DNA of 64,000 bases from Acetobacteraceae bacterium H6797 (GCA_015223225.1 JADFCQ010000002.1:1-64000); one strand, 5' to 3'. Shown: positions 33,548 to 46,046, counted from the stretch's first letter. The notes: generated from the sequence alone by a model not told the origin. A program made the numbers and translations.

Positions 33548-35395
33548 CTAGGCCCCGCCGCCCGCTTCGAACCCCATGACGAGTTCCTGGATGCGCTTGG
33601 GGTCGCTCTGCTCCATCACCCGCCGCGCGAAACGCGCGCAATCATCGATCTTGAGCGAGCGCACCGCCTGCTTCACGCGGGGAATGGCGCTCGCATTCAT
33701 CGAAAGCGTGCGGATGCCCAGGCCCAGCAGCAGCGGCACCAGGCGCGGATTGCCCGCCATTTCGCCGCAGACCGAGACGGGCATGCGCATGCGCAGCGCC
33801 GCTTCGGTAGCGAATTGCATCAGCCGCAGCACGGCCGGATGCAGCGGATCGTAGAGATGCGCCACCTCGCTCTCCGCCCGATCGACGGCCAGCGTGTACA
33901 TGGCCAGGTCATTCGTGCCGATGGCGAAGAAATCGGCCTCCAGCGCGATGGCATCGGCGGCCAGAGCGGCGCCTGGCGTCTCGATCATCGCGCCCAGCGG
34001 CGGGAGCTTCTCGGGCAGGTTCAGGCCCCGGCGGCGCAGACGGCGGATGACGCGATCATAAATCTCGCGCGCCTGCCGCACCTCCTCCGGGATGGTCACC
34101 ATGGGCAGCAGGATGCGCACCGGCCCCTTCTCGGCGACCCGGAGGATGGCGGCGAATTGCGCCTCCAGCAGCTCCGGCCGCTTGAGCAGCATACGGATGC
34201 CGCGCAGGCCGAGCGCGGGGTTGGTGCCGGCATGCGTCGGCTCGAAGCCCTCCGCCAGCGCCTCGATATCCTTCTCGCCGCCCCAATCGAGCACGCGGAT
34301 GGTCACGAGGTCACCCGCCATGGCTTCCACCACCTGGGCATAGGCCTCGAACTGGTCATCCTCGTCGGGCAGCGTCTCCCGGTTCATGAAGAGGAATTCG
34401 GTGCGCAGCAGGCCGATACCCTGAGCTCCGGCCTGGGCGATCAGCGGCAATTCGGCGGGGATTTCCAAATTGGCCTGAAGCTCGACCTCCTCGGCATCCT
34501 GCGTCACCGAAGGCAGGCGGCGCAGCTTGCTGAGCTTGGTGCGCTCGCGGGCATGAGCGGCCAGCGCGGCGCGGGCTTTGCCCAGGGCGGCGGGGCCGGG
34601 GCGCAGCACGACCTGGCCCGTAGCACCGTCCAGCACCATGGCATCGCCACGCGCGACGCCCTCGGTCAGGCCGGTGCAGCCCAGCACGCTCGGGATACCG
34701 AGGGCGCGGAGCATGATCGCCGTATGGCCATCCGCCCCGCCCTCATCGGTCGCGACGCCGGCGATGCGCGACGGGTCCAGCAGCGCCGCATCGGCGGGTG
34801 TCAGTTCCTCGGCGACGAGGATGGAGCCGACTGGCACGTCCTTGAGGCTGCGGAAGGGCGTGGAGGTCAGGTTGCGCGTCAGGCGGCGGGCGATTTCCCG
34901 CACCTCGCCCGCGCGGCGCTTCAGGCCGGGCTTGTCGTCGTCCTTGGCGGCGAGAATCGCCTGAGCAATGGCCTCGGCCTCGTCATTCACCGCCGTCTCG
35001 GCCGAGAGCAGTTCCTCGACGATGCGGCGCCGGGCGCCGCGCAGCAGGCGGCTTTCGCCCAGCATCAGCGCATAGGCGTCGAGCAGCGGCTCCAGCTCCT
35101 CCTGCGCCTCCTCGGGCAGGACGGCGAGGCGGCTCTTGAGCTTGGCGACCTGCTTGCGCGAGCGGGAGACGGCATCGGCGAGGCGGTGCTTCTCGCCCTC
35201 GATCGCGCCGGCGGCGATGCTGCGGCGGGGCGTCTCTTCCTCGGTCTCGGTCGTGTCGAAGGCGGCACCGATGGCGATGCCGGGGCTGACGGGAATGCCC
35301 TTCAGCTCAGCCTCGCGCGTGCGGCGCGAGACGGCGCGCCGCTCCGCTGCCTTCGCCGGCGCCTCGGTCTTCTCGGTGTTCTTCTCAGTCTTCAT
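33548..35395 (-). CDS. ptsP: Phosphoenolpyruvate-protein phosphotransferase (enzyme I)
   Basis: 615 residues, with an unusual charged N-terminal tail (MKTEKNTEKTEAPAKAAERR) before the enzyme I core at KGIPVSPGIAIG. The phosphorylated histidine is in GGADGHTAIMLRALGIP, the PEP-binding arginine region in LLRTEFLFMNR, and the catalytic cysteine in VCGEMAGNP. No GAF domain is present, so it is not the classic PTS-Ntr form. It passes phosphate from PEP to HPr. The start overlaps the HPr stop by 11 bases. Confidence 0.93.
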   Translation of the reverse strand: MKTEKNTEKTEAPAKAAERRAVSRRTREAELKGIPVSPGIAIGAAFDTTETEEETPRRSIAAGAIEGEKHRLADAVSRSRKQVAKLKSRLAVLPEEAQEELEPLLDAYALMLGESRLLRGARRRIVEELLSAETAVNDEAEAIAQAILAAKDDDKPGLKRRAGEVREIARRLTRNLTSTPFRSLKDVPVGSILVAEELTPADAALLDPSRIAGVATDEGGADGHTAIMLRALGIPSVLGCTGLTEGVARGDAMVLDGATGQVVLRPGPAALGKARAALAAHARERTKLSKLRRLPSVTQDAEEVELQANLEIPAELPLIAQAGAQGIGLLRTEFLFMNRETLPDEDDQFEAYAQVVEAMAGDLVTIRVLDWGGEKDIEALAEGFEPTHAGTNPALGLRGIRMLLKRPELLEAQFAAILRVAEKGPVRILLPMVTIPEEVRQAREIYDRVIRRLRRRGLNLPEKLPPLGAMIETPGAALAADAIALEADFFAIGTNDLAMYTLAVDRAESEVAHLYDPLHPAVLRLMQFATEAALRMRMPVSVCGEMAGNPRLVPLLLGLGIRTLSMNASAIPRVKQAVRSLKIDDCARFARRVMEQSDPKRIQELVMGFEAGGGA

Positions 35396-35672
35396 GGAAG
35401 CCGGCCTCGATGAGGCCGACTACCGAATCCAGCGCTTCCCTGGCGTCCCATCCATCGGCCTCGATCACGATTTCGGCGCCCTTTCCGGCACCGAGCATCA
35501 TCAGGCCCATGATGGAGCAGGCCGGCACTGTCTGGCTACCGCGCGACACCGTCATTGCGCAGGAAAAACGCTCCGCGACGCCCACCAGCTTGGCGGCGGC
35601 CCGGGCATGCAGCCCGCGGCTATTGCGGATCGTGACAGTCTTGCTCAGTGCAAGGCCGCTATCGCCAGACAT
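35385..35672 (-). CDS. HPr-family phosphocarrier protein
   Basis: 95 residues. The phosphorylated histidine is in NSRGLHARAAAKL (about residue 22) and the regulatory serine site in ACSIMGLMML, which is the target of HprK encoded in the same cluster. It carries phosphate from enzyme I to EIIA-Man; no EIIB/EIIC is nearby, so its role is probably regulatory. Confidence 0.95.
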   Translation of the reverse strand: MSGDSGLALSKTVTIRNSRGLHARAAAKLVGVAERFSCAMTVSRGSQTVPACSIMGLMMLGAGKGAEIVIEADGWDAREALDSVVGLIEAGFHED

Positions 35673-35741
35673 TCAGCGCCTCCCTCTCGTCACGCCCATC
35701 CCGGATTTGGGCAACCCGGACTTCAGCTGGGCCGGCAAGCG

Positions 35742-36236
35742 TCAACGCAAAAGCTGGGCGCGCGCCATGCAATCGTCAATCGCCTGGCGCGGGGGCGAGC
35801 CCGGCGCCGGAACGGGCGTTCCATTCGCCACCGCCTGGGCGACGGCCGTGCAGAGATCGGCCGCGGTGCCCATATAGCGCTTGCCGGCGGCCTGCGCATG
35901 CTCGACGGCGGCGGCCAGGCGCTCGCTGCCGCGCACTTTCGCGAGCTTGACCAGCAGCGGCAGGTTCATGCCCGCCAACACCTGGACCTTCTCGCTCAGC
36001 ATGGAAGAGGCGAGGTTCGAAGGCGTGCCGCCAAACATGTCGGTCAGCACCACGACGCCGTCGCCCTGCTCGACTTCCTCGATGCGGGCGCGGATTTCCT
36101 GTCTGCGGCCTTCCATATCGTCATCGGGGCCAATGCAGACGGTGGCCACGGCCTTTTGCGGGCCCACCACATGCTCCATGGCGGAGCGCATTTCTTCGGC
36201 CAAACGGCCGTGAGTGACCAGGACAAGTCCGATCAT
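35742..36236 (-). CDS. PTS EIIA component, mannose family
   Basis: 164 residues. MIGLVLVTHGRLAEEM carries the phosphorylated histidine (His9) and VVVLTDMFGGTPSNLA is the family core. About 30 extra C-terminal residues (PVPAPGSPPRQAIDDCMARA) extend past the usual domain. Without EIIB or EIIC it is likely a regulatory output of the phosphorelay. The ATG overlaps the rapZ stop (ATGA). Confidence 0.93.
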   Translation of the reverse strand: MIGLVLVTHGRLAEEMRSAMEHVVGPQKAVATVCIGPDDDMEGRRQEIRARIEEVEQGDGVVVLTDMFGGTPSNLASSMLSEKVQVLAGMNLPLLVKLAKVRGSERLAAAVEHAQAAGKRYMGTAADLCTAVAQAVANGTPVPAPGSPPRQAIDDCMARAQLLR

Positions 36237-37219
36237 GGGGTCTGTGTCAGGGCCTCCAGCCCTTTTGAGGAAGCGGTATCGGAATCGCCCTTGGTGCTCG
36301 TGCCCGAGGCTGCCGCCTGGGGACGCACGCCGAGTTCGCGATGCGAAAGATCAACCCGCCATCCGTGGCCAGATAAATAATGCGCGAGTCGTTCTGATAC
36401 TAGGACCGACCGGTGTTTTCCGCCGGTACAGCCGACCGCGATGGTGAGATACTTCTTCCCTTCTGCCGCGTAGCGAGGCAACAGCGGATCAAGCAGCGCG
36501 GTCATGCGTTGCCAGAATGTGGCGAAATCGCCATCCGATTCAATAAATTGCGCAACCGCAGCGTCCCGGCCGGTCAAAGGGCGCAATGCCGGGTCGTAAT
36601 GCGGGTTGCGCAGGAAGCGCATGTCGAAAACTAGGTCCGCCTCGCGCGGCAGGCCCTTGGGATAGGCGAAAGAGACGACGCTGATCGTCATCCCGGTCCC
36701 TTCCTGGCCACCGAAGCGGCTTTCGATCTGGCGGCGCAGGTCCGGCAGCGGCAATTCGGACGTATCGACGACCAGATCGGCCGCCTCGCGCAGCGGCGCG
36801 AGCAGCGCGGCCTCGCGCTGAATGCCCTCGATCACCCGCGCCCCGAGCGGGCCGCCAGGAGCGAGCGGATGGCGGCGGCGCGTTTCGGAGAAACGACGGA
36901 GCAGCACGCCCTCGTCGGCGGTGGCGAAAACCAGCTCGAGCGTGAGCCCTCGCTGCCCTCTGAGCCGGCCCAGCATGGCCAGCAGCCCCTCGGGCGCGAA
37001 GCCGCGGGTGCGGGAATCGATGCCGGCGGCCAGCAGCGGGCCCGCCCCGAGATCGGTATCGGCGATCAGGTCTTCCAGAATGGAGAGCGGCGGATTGTCG
37101 ACGGTCTCGTAGCCGAGATCCTCCAGCACCCGCATGATCGACGCCTTCCCCGCCCCCGAAAGCCCCGTCACGAGGACGACACGTCGGCCCGGCGGGTTAT
37201 GGGGAGCGGTGCCGCTCAC
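36233..37219 (-). CDS. rapZ: RNase adapter RapZ/YvcJ-family nucleotide-binding protein
   Basis: 328 residues from a GTG start that overlaps the hprK stop (GTGA). Walker A is LVTGLSGAGKASIMRVLEDLG; family text includes TRGFAPEGLL, RRFSETRRRHPL, SFAYPKGLPREADLVFDMRF and AVGCTGGKHRSV. In Escherichia coli RapZ guides RNase E to GlmZ; in alphaproteobacteria it is regularly found with hprK and PTS genes, and its role is less clear. A C-terminal tail (SGTSTKGDSDTASSKGLEAL) is poorly conserved. Confidence 0.93.
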   Translation of the reverse strand: MSGTAPHNPPGRRVVLVTGLSGAGKASIMRVLEDLGYETVDNPPLSILEDLIADTDLGAGPLLAAGIDSRTRGFAPEGLLAMLGRLRGQRGLTLELVFATADEGVLLRRFSETRRRHPLAPGGPLGARVIEGIQREAALLAPLREAADLVVDTSELPLPDLRRQIESRFGGQEGTGMTISVVSFAYPKGLPREADLVFDMRFLRNPHYDPALRPLTGRDAAVAQFIESDGDFATFWQRMTALLDPLLPRYAAEGKKYLTIAVGCTGGKHRSVLVSERLAHYLSGHGWRVDLSHRELGVRPQAAASGTSTKGDSDTASSKGLEALTQTP

Positions 37220-37665
37220 GCCGCGAAGGCTCCGGCCTGGGAGAGGCGGCGGCCGGTCGCGAGCGCCAGAGCGCATTCGACCTTCACCCCCGCCGAGGCG
37301 TCATGCGCATGGAGCGCGAGCCGCGGCACGGCGATGCCCTGGGACTCGAAGCGGGCGGGATGCGGCAGGCGGGGGATGTCCGCGCGCGGCAGGCAATCGA
37401 CCACGAGACGGAGCGGCGCCCTGCCCTGCACCGGCTGCCCGGCCAGGATGCCGAGGCCGCGCACTTCCAGCAGGCCCCTGAGCGCGATGGGGGAATCGGC
37501 GAGCAACTGACCGCCCTCGGCGCTCAGCTCGACCTGGTCGTCAGCCACCAGGATCCAACCCCTGTCGATGAGCCGGAGGACGAGATCGGACTTTCCGGCG
37601 CCCGGAGCGCCAAGGAAAAGAACCGCTTCGCCCGACCGGGCCGCACAGCTTCCATGAACCATCAT
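37216..37665 (-). CDS. hprK: HPr kinase/phosphorylase, short alphaproteobacterial form
   Basis: About 149 residues, only the C-terminal catalytic domain as is normal in alphaproteobacteria. Walker A is FLGAPGAGKSDLVLRLIDRG and the following WILVADDQVEL provides the metal-binding acidic pair. It phosphorylates and dephosphorylates HPr on serine. The start MVHGSCAARSGEAVLFLG fits the family; the frame is open to a TTG at 37731 but the added residues are not conserved. It heads the cluster hprK-rapZ-EIIA-HPr-ptsP. Confidence 0.88.
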   Translation of the reverse strand: MMVHGSCAARSGEAVLFLGAPGAGKSDLVLRLIDRGWILVADDQVELSAEGGQLLADSPIALRGLLEVRGLGILAGQPVQGRAPLRLVVDCLPRADIPRLPHPARFESQGIAVPRLALHAHDASAGVKVECALALATGRRLSQAGAFAA

Positions 37666-37799
37666 CGATGAAGACGCGATTGCTCCCTCTCCACGATGGC
37701 GGACTATGGCAGCATTGAGGCAGCGGGCCAAGGGAGTGCTGGTTGCGGCGCAACAGATGGGCTGCGATGCTCGGCCAAAATGGAGTCTTCCGTCGCATC

Positions 37800-40252
<2,453 letters not shown>

Positions 40253-40253
40253 A

Positions 40254-40949
40254 CTAGCCGATGTGGCAGCGGCGCTCGAAGACGGAGGGCAGTTGCTCCC
40301 GCACGCGGCCCTGCTGGAGCAGCGCCTTCTCGGCGAGGCCGAAGGCGTTGGGGTCCATCGTATAGACCCAAGGGCCGGCATTCTTCTGGTCCTGCCGTGC
40401 CAGCCAATCGATGCGCTGGAGATCGCCGGAATAGCCCTTCCCCGGCTCCAGCCGCGTGGCGAGGTTCCAGCGCCCGTCTCGGCTGAAGATATCCACGGCC
40501 GCGCGGACGTTGCAGGGCAGCGGCTCGGCGGTGAAGCCCTCGATGGAGACCAGCGTCTGCACCGGCAGCCCAGCGCCCCGGAGCTTGTCGGCGAATTGGC
40601 TCGCCGCCTCGCCGCCCAGCGCATAGCCCGCGACGGCGATGGGCGTGCCCTGCGGCTGGGCGAGGGCCGCGTCGGCGGCCGCGCTCCAATTAGCGGGGCT
40701 GTAGAGGGCCGCGGTCACGCCCTGGGCGCGGAGCCGCTCGGCCAGCCGGGTCATGCCGGTGACGCTGACATCCGTGCTGGGGAAATTGACGCCCGGGAAG
40801 AGATAGACGACGCCTTTCTCGGCGGAGAAAGGCGGGTTGGCCAAGGCTGGCTCCGGCGTCACCGGCCGCGAGCAGGCGCTCGTCAGCAAGGCGAGGCAGG
40901 GCAGCGCGAGCCGAAGCGGAAGGCTGGCCGGCAAGGGTGTCAGCTCCAT
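40254..40949 (-). CDS. Lipoprotein with alpha/beta-hydrolase-like fold, catalytic serine replaced
   Basis: 231 residues. The signal ends in the lipobox LLTSAC (cysteine about 26). The text VVYLFPGVNFPSTD, MTRLAERLRAQGVTAALY and IAVAGYALGGEAASQF looks like an alpha/beta hydrolase core in which the nucleophile elbow G-x-S-x-G reads GYALG. It is thus likely non-catalytic or misassigned. It resembles VirJ/AcvB-like proteins only loosely. It converges on the efflux gene with no spacer terminator. Confidence 0.6.
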   Translation of the reverse strand: MELTPLPASLPLRLALPCLALLTSACSRPVTPEPALANPPFSAEKGVVYLFPGVNFPSTDVSVTGMTRLAERLRAQGVTAALYSPANWSAAADAALAQPQGTPIAVAGYALGGEAASQFADKLRGAGLPVQTLVSIEGFTAEPLPCNVRAAVDIFSRDGRWNLATRLEPGKGYSGDLQRIDWLARQDQKNAGPWVYTMDPNAFGLAEKALLQQGRVREQLPSVFERRCHIG

Positions 40950-41005
40950 TCAGAGTGCTCCCTTGGCATAGGCCCGGCGCCGCTCGGGTTCAAGGCACGA
41001 GAGGG

Positions 41006-41404
41006 TTAGGCGGCCAGCGCCACCGTCAGCCTGTTCCGGCCCTCGGCCGTGTATTCGTAACGCAGATCGGCCGCTAGGCGCCGGACCAGCAGCAGGCCGA
41101 GCCCGCCGATGGGCGCATCTTCCAGCGCGCCGGAGAGCGGAGCCACCTCGGGCGCCAGCGGGTCAAAAGCCGCGCCGTCATCCTCAAAAACGAGGCGGCA
41201 GCCCTCGCCTTCGATCGCGGCCATGAGCCGCATTTCCCGCGCTCCGCCATGGCCGAGCGCGTTGAGCGCGATCTCCTCCAGCACCACCTCGGCCCGGCCC
41301 ACGACCTTCGGCGAGGCATGCCCCGCCTCGAGAAAATCGACCAGCCCGTCACGCAGCAGAGCCAGCCCCTCCTGCGTCGCCGGCGCGGTGAGCGCGAGGC
41401 TCAC
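41006..41404 (-). CDS. Anti-sigma regulatory kinase (HATPase_c_2, RsbW-like)
   Basis: 132 residues. GHKL ATP-binding boxes are visible: N-box VVLEEIALNALGHGGA, G1 LVFEDDGAAFDP and G2 GGLGLLLVRRLA. In RsbW systems such kinases bind a sigma factor and phosphorylate a STAS antagonist. The GTG start overlaps the STAS stop (GTGA), so the two proteins are a coupled pair. No sigma factor or PP2C phosphatase gene is in the window. Confidence 0.88.
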   Translation of the reverse strand: MSLALTAPATQEGLALLRDGLVDFLEAGHASPKVVGRAEVVLEEIALNALGHGGAREMRLMAAIEGEGCRLVFEDDGAAFDPLAPEVAPLSGALEDAPIGGLGLLLVRRLAADLRYEYTAEGRNRLTVALAA

Positions 41405-41742
41405 GCCGCGAGCGCCGCCTCCGCGGCCGCCTGGTCGGGCAGCACCGGCAGGATCGCGTCAAGCCCGACCGTGCTCAGCACCTCGGCCACGACGCCATGC
41501 GCGCCGAAGACCACCACCTTCAGCCCGCGCCGCTGCAGCACCCGCGCGACGGAGAGGATGAGGCGGATGCCCAGCGAGCCGGTGAATTCCAGCCCCGTCA
41601 GGTCGAAGGCCGTGGGCTTGCCGGCGCCGACGACCTGGGCGGTCATCTGCGTCTCGATCGCCGCCGTCGCCGCCGGATCGAGCCGGCCGGTCAGCGCGAC
41701 GCGAAGGGCGTTACCGCCGAGGTCACTCGTGGTGAAGACCAT
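41401..41742 (-). CDS. STAS-domain anti-sigma factor antagonist
   Basis: 113 residues. VALTGRLDPAATAAIETQM and FDLTGLEFTGSLGIRLILSV follow the RsbV/SpoIIAA pattern; the serine in TGSLG takes the place of the phosphorylatable serine. It is the partner of the kinase at 41006 and lies 12 bases after phoB, likely on the same transcript as the phosphate regulon genes. Confidence 0.88.
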   Translation of the reverse strand: MVFTTSDLGGNALRVALTGRLDPAATAAIETQMTAQVVGAGKPTAFDLTGLEFTGSLGIRLILSVARVLQRRGLKVVVFGAHGVVAEVLSTVGLDAILPVLPDQAAAEAALAA

Positions 41743-41754
41743 GCTCTGCTTCCC

Positions 41755-42486
<732 letters not shown>

Positions 42487-42516
42487 GTCGGTCGCCCCTG
42501 GTCAATGAAAGTCGTT

Positions 42517-43230
42517 TCAAGCCTGCGGCCGAACCACCGCATAGGAGGAAGAGTCGGCCTTGGGCCGCTCGTCCGGCAATGCGTCGCCCAGCACGGCGTA
42601 ATGCACCGTCTCGGCGATGTTGGTGGCGTGGTCGCCGATCCGCTCGAGGTTCTTCGCAATGAAGAGGAGATGCGTCGCGACGGTGATGTTGCGCGCGTCC
42701 TCCATCATGAAGGTCAGCATCTCGCGGAAGATACCGTTGTAGATGTCGTCCACCGGCGCGTCGGCGCCCCAGACCTGCTCGGCCCGGGCGGCGTCGTTCG
42801 TCACCAGCGCGTCCATCGCGCCCTTCAGGTTCTCCTGCACCAGGCGGGCCATGCGGCTGAAGCCGTTGAGGCTGCCGAAGCTCTGCTGCTGTGAGATGAC
42901 GATCGAGCGCTTGGCGGCGTTCTTCGCGTAATCGCCGATGCGCTCGAGGCCGTGGATGATCTTCAGCGCGCCGACGATCAGCCGCAGGTCCTGCGCCATC
43001 GGCTGGCGCAGGGCCAGCAGGCGGACGCAGAAGATCTCGATCTCGCGCTCCATGGCGTCGATCTCGGCATCGCGGCTGACCACCTCGGCGGCCATGGCGG
43101 CGTCGCGGCGGATGAGCGCATCCGTCGCATCGGCCACCTGGCGCTCGGCGAGGCCGCCCATGCGCGCCACGAGGTCGCGAAGGCGCTTCAGCTCGTCGTC
43201 GTAAGACTTCACGATATGCTCCTGCGGCAT
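42517..43230 (-). CDS. phoU: Phosphate-specific transport accessory protein PhoU
   Basis: 237 residues, two three-helix PhoU domains, each with the metal-binding E-x-x-x-D pattern: HGLERIGDYAKNAAKRS and KNLERIGDHATNIAETVHY. It represses Pho signalling when phosphate is plentiful by linking PstB and the sensor. Start ATG 43230 has GAGGAAGAGA upstream. It lies 17 bases after pstB. Confidence 0.95.
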   Translation of the reverse strand: MPQEHIVKSYDDELKRLRDLVARMGGLAERQVADATDALIRRDAAMAAEVVSRDAEIDAMEREIEIFCVRLLALRQPMAQDLRLIVGALKIIHGLERIGDYAKNAAKRSIVISQQQSFGSLNGFSRMARLVQENLKGAMDALVTNDAARAEQVWGADAPVDDIYNGIFREMLTFMMEDARNITVATHLLFIAKNLERIGDHATNIAETVHYAVLGDALPDERPKADSSSYAVVRPQA

Positions 43231-43247
43231 CGTCTCTTCCTCGCGCC

Positions 43248-44078
43248 TCAGCCGAACCGGCCGGTGATGTATTCCTGGGTCTTCTTCTCGCGCGGCGCGG
43301 TGAAGAGCTGCGCCGCCGGGGCGCATTCGATCAGCTCGCCGAGATAGAAGAAGGCCACCTGGTCGGCGCAGCGCGCCGCCTGCTGCATGTTGTGCGTGAC
43401 GATGGCGATGGTGAAATCGCGCTTCAGCTCGTCGATCAGCTCCTCGATCTTGAGGGTGCTGATCGGGTCGAGCGCCGAGGTCGGCTCGTCGAAGAGGATG
43501 ACCTCCGGCCGCACCGCGATGGTGCGCGCGATGCACAGGCGCTGCTGCTGGCCGCCCGAGAGGCCCATGGCCGAGCTGTCGAGGCGGTCCTTTACCTCGT
43601 TCCAGATGGCGGCGCGGGTCAGCGCCCATTCGATCCGCTCGTCCATCTCGGCCTTGGAGAGCTTCTCGTGAAGCTTGATGCCGAAGGCGATGTTGTCGCG
43701 GATGGTCATGGGGAAAGGCGTGGGCTTCTGGAAGACCATGCCGATCTTGGCGCGCAGCCCGTTCAGGTCCACCGCCGGGTCGATGATGTTTTCCCCGTCG
43801 AGCAGCACCTCGCCCGTGGCGCGCTGGCCGGGATAGAGGCTGTACATGCGGTTCAGCACGCGCAGCAGGGTGGACTTGCCGCAGCCGGAAGGGCCGATCA
43901 TGCCGGTCACCTGGCGGGCCGGGAGGCGGAAGTTGATGCCCTTCAGCGCCTTGTTGGCACCGTAGTAGAAATCGAGGTTGCGGATATCGATCCGCGTCTC
44001 GTTAAGCCCCTCCGCGGAACGGGCCTGCAGGCCGCCGAAGGAGGCGTCGTTCGTCGTATCGGTCGTCACGTCGCTCAT
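43248..44078 (-). CDS. pstB: Phosphate ABC transporter ATP-binding protein
   Basis: 276 residues. Walker A is [18 protein letters not shown], the signature [16 protein letters not shown] and Walker [14 protein letters not shown]. It powers phosphate uptake through PstCA. An N-terminal extension of about 25 residues precedes the family start at [11 protein letters not shown]. Confidence 0.97.
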   Translation of the reverse strand: MSDVTTDTTNDASFGGLQARSAEGLNETRIDIRNLDFYYGANKALKGINFRLPARQVTGMIGPSGCGKSTLLRVLNRMYSLYPGQRATGEVLLDGENIIDPAVDLNGLRAKIGMVFQKPTPFPMTIRDNIAFGIKLHEKLSKAEMDERIEWALTRAAIWNEVKDRLDSSAMGLSGGQQQRLCIARTIAVRPEVILFDEPTSALDPISTLKIEELIDELKRDFTIAIVTHNMQQAARCADQVAFFYLGELIECAPAAQLFTAPREKKTQEYITGRFG

Positions 44079-44085
44079 GACTGCC

Positions 44086-44982
44086 TCACTTGCTGCTGCC
44101 GCGCAGGAAGACGCGGGCGATGATGTTCAAACCAAGGACACCGAGGGTGATGACCAGCGCGCCGGACCAGGCAAGCGCGATCCAGTCGGGGAAGGGCGAA
44201 CCGGCATAGGCGTAGATGGCCAGCGGCAGGCTCGACATCGGGGCGCTCATGTCCAGCGACCAGGAGTTGTTGCCCAGCGAGGTGAAGAGCAGCGGCGCCG
44301 TCTCGCCGGCGATGCGGGCGATGGCCAGCAGCACGCCGGTCGCGATGCCGGACAGCGCCGAGCGCCAGCAGACCAGCACCACCATCTTCCACTTCGGCGC
44401 GCCGAGGCCGATCACTGCTTCGCGCAGCGTATTGGGGATCAGCGAGAGCTGGTCCTCCGTGGTGCGCACCACGACGGGGACCACGATCACCGCCAGGGCC
44501 AGCACGCCGGCCCAGCCGGAGAAGCCGCCGAAGGGCAGCACCGCGATCTGGTAGATGAAGAGGCCGATCAGGATCGAGGGGGCCGAGAGCAGCACGTCCG
44601 AGACGAAGCGGACGAGGTTCCCCAGCTTCGAGCCATTGGCGTATTCGGCGAGATAGGTGCCGACCAACATGCCGATGGGCGTACCGATCAGCGTGCCGAG
44701 GGCGACCTGGATGAGGCTGCCGACGATCGCGTTCGCTAGGCCGCCATTGGAGCCCGGCGGCGCCGTGACATTGGTGAAGAGCGAGAGGTTCAGCGCCTCC
44801 AGGCCCTTCATCACCAGCGTGAAGAGGATCGAGGCCAGGAAGATCAGGCCGATCACCGTAGCCGCGACGCAGAGGCCGCGGATGATCACGTCAGCCAGGT
44901 GCCGGCGGCGGCCGAGAGCGGCGGAGACCTTGAGGTCCTTGCGCGGGCCGGGAATGGCGGATTGGGTTGTGGTGGCGGACAT
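44086..44982 (-). CDS. pstA: Phosphate ABC transporter permease PstA
   Basis: 298 residues with six predicted helices. The EAA-type loop is [16 protein letters not shown] and the family text [19 protein letters not shown] and [23 protein letters not shown] is clear. Forms the inner-membrane channel with PstC. Seven bases separate it from pstB. Confidence 0.96.
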   Translation of the reverse strand: MSATTTQSAIPGPRKDLKVSAALGRRRHLADVIIRGLCVAATVIGLIFLASILFTLVMKGLEALNLSLFTNVTAPPGSNGGLANAIVGSLIQVALGTLIGTPIGMLVGTYLAEYANGSKLGNLVRFVSDVLLSAPSILIGLFIYQIAVLPFGGFSGWAGVLALAVIVVPVVVRTTEDQLSLIPNTLREAVIGLGAPKWKMVVLVCWRSALSGIATGVLLAIARIAGETAPLLFTSLGNNSWSLDMSAPMSSLPLAIYAYAGSPFPDWIALAWSGALVITLGVLGLNIIARVFLRGSSK

Positions 44983-44986
44983 CGGT

Positions 44987-45952
44987 TCAGGCCTTCAGCC
45001 GCGAGCGGAGCAGCCAGCGCGAAGTCGCCAGCACGATGAAGGAGATGACGAAGAGGATGAAGCCGAGCGCCAGCAGCGCCGAGAGCTTCAGGCTGCCCGC
45101 TTCGCTCTCGCCGAATTCCAGCGCGACCAGCGAAGCGATCGTATTGCCCGGGCCGAAGAGCGAGGCGCTGATGCGGTTCGCGTTGCCGATCACGAAGGTG
45201 ACGGCCATGGTCTCGCCCAGCGCGCGGCCGAGGCCGAGCATGATGCCGCCGACGACCGAGACGCGGGTATAGGGCAGGACGACGCCGCGCATCACCTCCC
45301 ACCGCGTGCAGCCGAGGCCGTAGGCGCTTTCCTTGTAGACGCCCGGCACCTGGGTGAAGACGTCGCGCATGGTCGCCGCGATGAAGGGCAGGATCATGAT
45401 GGCGAGGATGATCGCCGCCGTCAGGATGCCGGTGCCGAAGGGCGGGCCCTGGAAGAGGTCGCCGATGACGGGAATCTCGCCCAGCGTGTCGATCACGAAG
45501 GGCTGCACGGTGCCGCTCATGATCGGGACGATCACGAAGAAGCCCCACATGCCGTAGATGATCGAGGGCACGGCCGCGAGAAGCTCGACCGCGGTGCCCA
45601 CCGGGCGGCGCATCCAGGGCGGCGCCAGCTCGGTCAGGAAGAAGGCGATGCCGAAGGCCACCGGCACCGCGATCACGATCGCCAGGATCGCGGTGACGAT
45701 GGTGCCGTAGATGGAGACGCCGGCGCCGAAGACTTCCTGCACCGGGTCCCACTCCGTCGAGGTGACGAAGGAGAGGCCGAACTGCTTGAAGACGGGCCAG
45801 CCGCCGAGGAAGAGCTCGACGATGATGCCGCCGAGCAGCAGCAGCACCAGCACGCCGGCGCCCTTGCACATATACTCGAACACGCGGTCGCCGACATTGC
45901 CGGTGCCGCGTGCTGTCCGGGTAACGGGCCGGGGCATATTGCCCGGGGCCAT
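44987..45952 (-). CDS. pstC: Phosphate ABC transporter permease PstC
   Basis: About 321 residues, six helices. Typical text is VELLAAVPSIIYGMWGFFVI, REVFTQVPG-like (here RDVFTQVPGVYKESAYGLGC) and GIMLGLGRALGETMAVTFVI. Start ATG 45952 fits the family; the frame is open to 46030. The intergenic hairpin 46006-46029 lies between it and pstS. Confidence 0.94.
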   Translation of the reverse strand: MAPGNMPRPVTRTARGTGNVGDRVFEYMCKGAGVLVLLLLGGIIVELFLGGWPVFKQFGLSFVTSTEWDPVQEVFGAGVSIYGTIVTAILAIVIAVPVAFGIAFFLTELAPPWMRRPVGTAVELLAAVPSIIYGMWGFFVIVPIMSGTVQPFVIDTLGEIPVIGDLFQGPPFGTGILTAAIILAIMILPFIAATMRDVFTQVPGVYKESAYGLGCTRWEVMRGVVLPYTRVSVVGGIMLGLGRALGETMAVTFVIGNANRISASLFGPGNTIASLVALEFGESEAGSLKLSALLALGFILFVISFIVLATSRWLLRSRLKA

Positions 45953-46005
45953 GGTGGCTGACTGCTGCAAGTCGCCGCTCCGCCGTCTTGGTGTGAGGAA
46001 GGTGA

Positions 46006-46029
46006 TGGCCGGGGCTATAACCCCGGCCA
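46006..46029 (-). other. Hairpin between pstS and pstC
   Basis: A perfect 9-bp stem TGGCCGGGG / CCCCGGCCA with loop CTATAA and no T tract. Such structures often protect the upstream pstS message or reduce read-through, giving more binding protein than permease. Confidence 0.6.
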
Positions 46030-46046
46030 CCGCCCAGGAAAATGGA

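Noticed and set aside
37666..37731. TTG start for HprK at 37731
   Set aside because: The added residues do not resemble the family N-terminus, and the domain begins at the methionine near 37662-37665.
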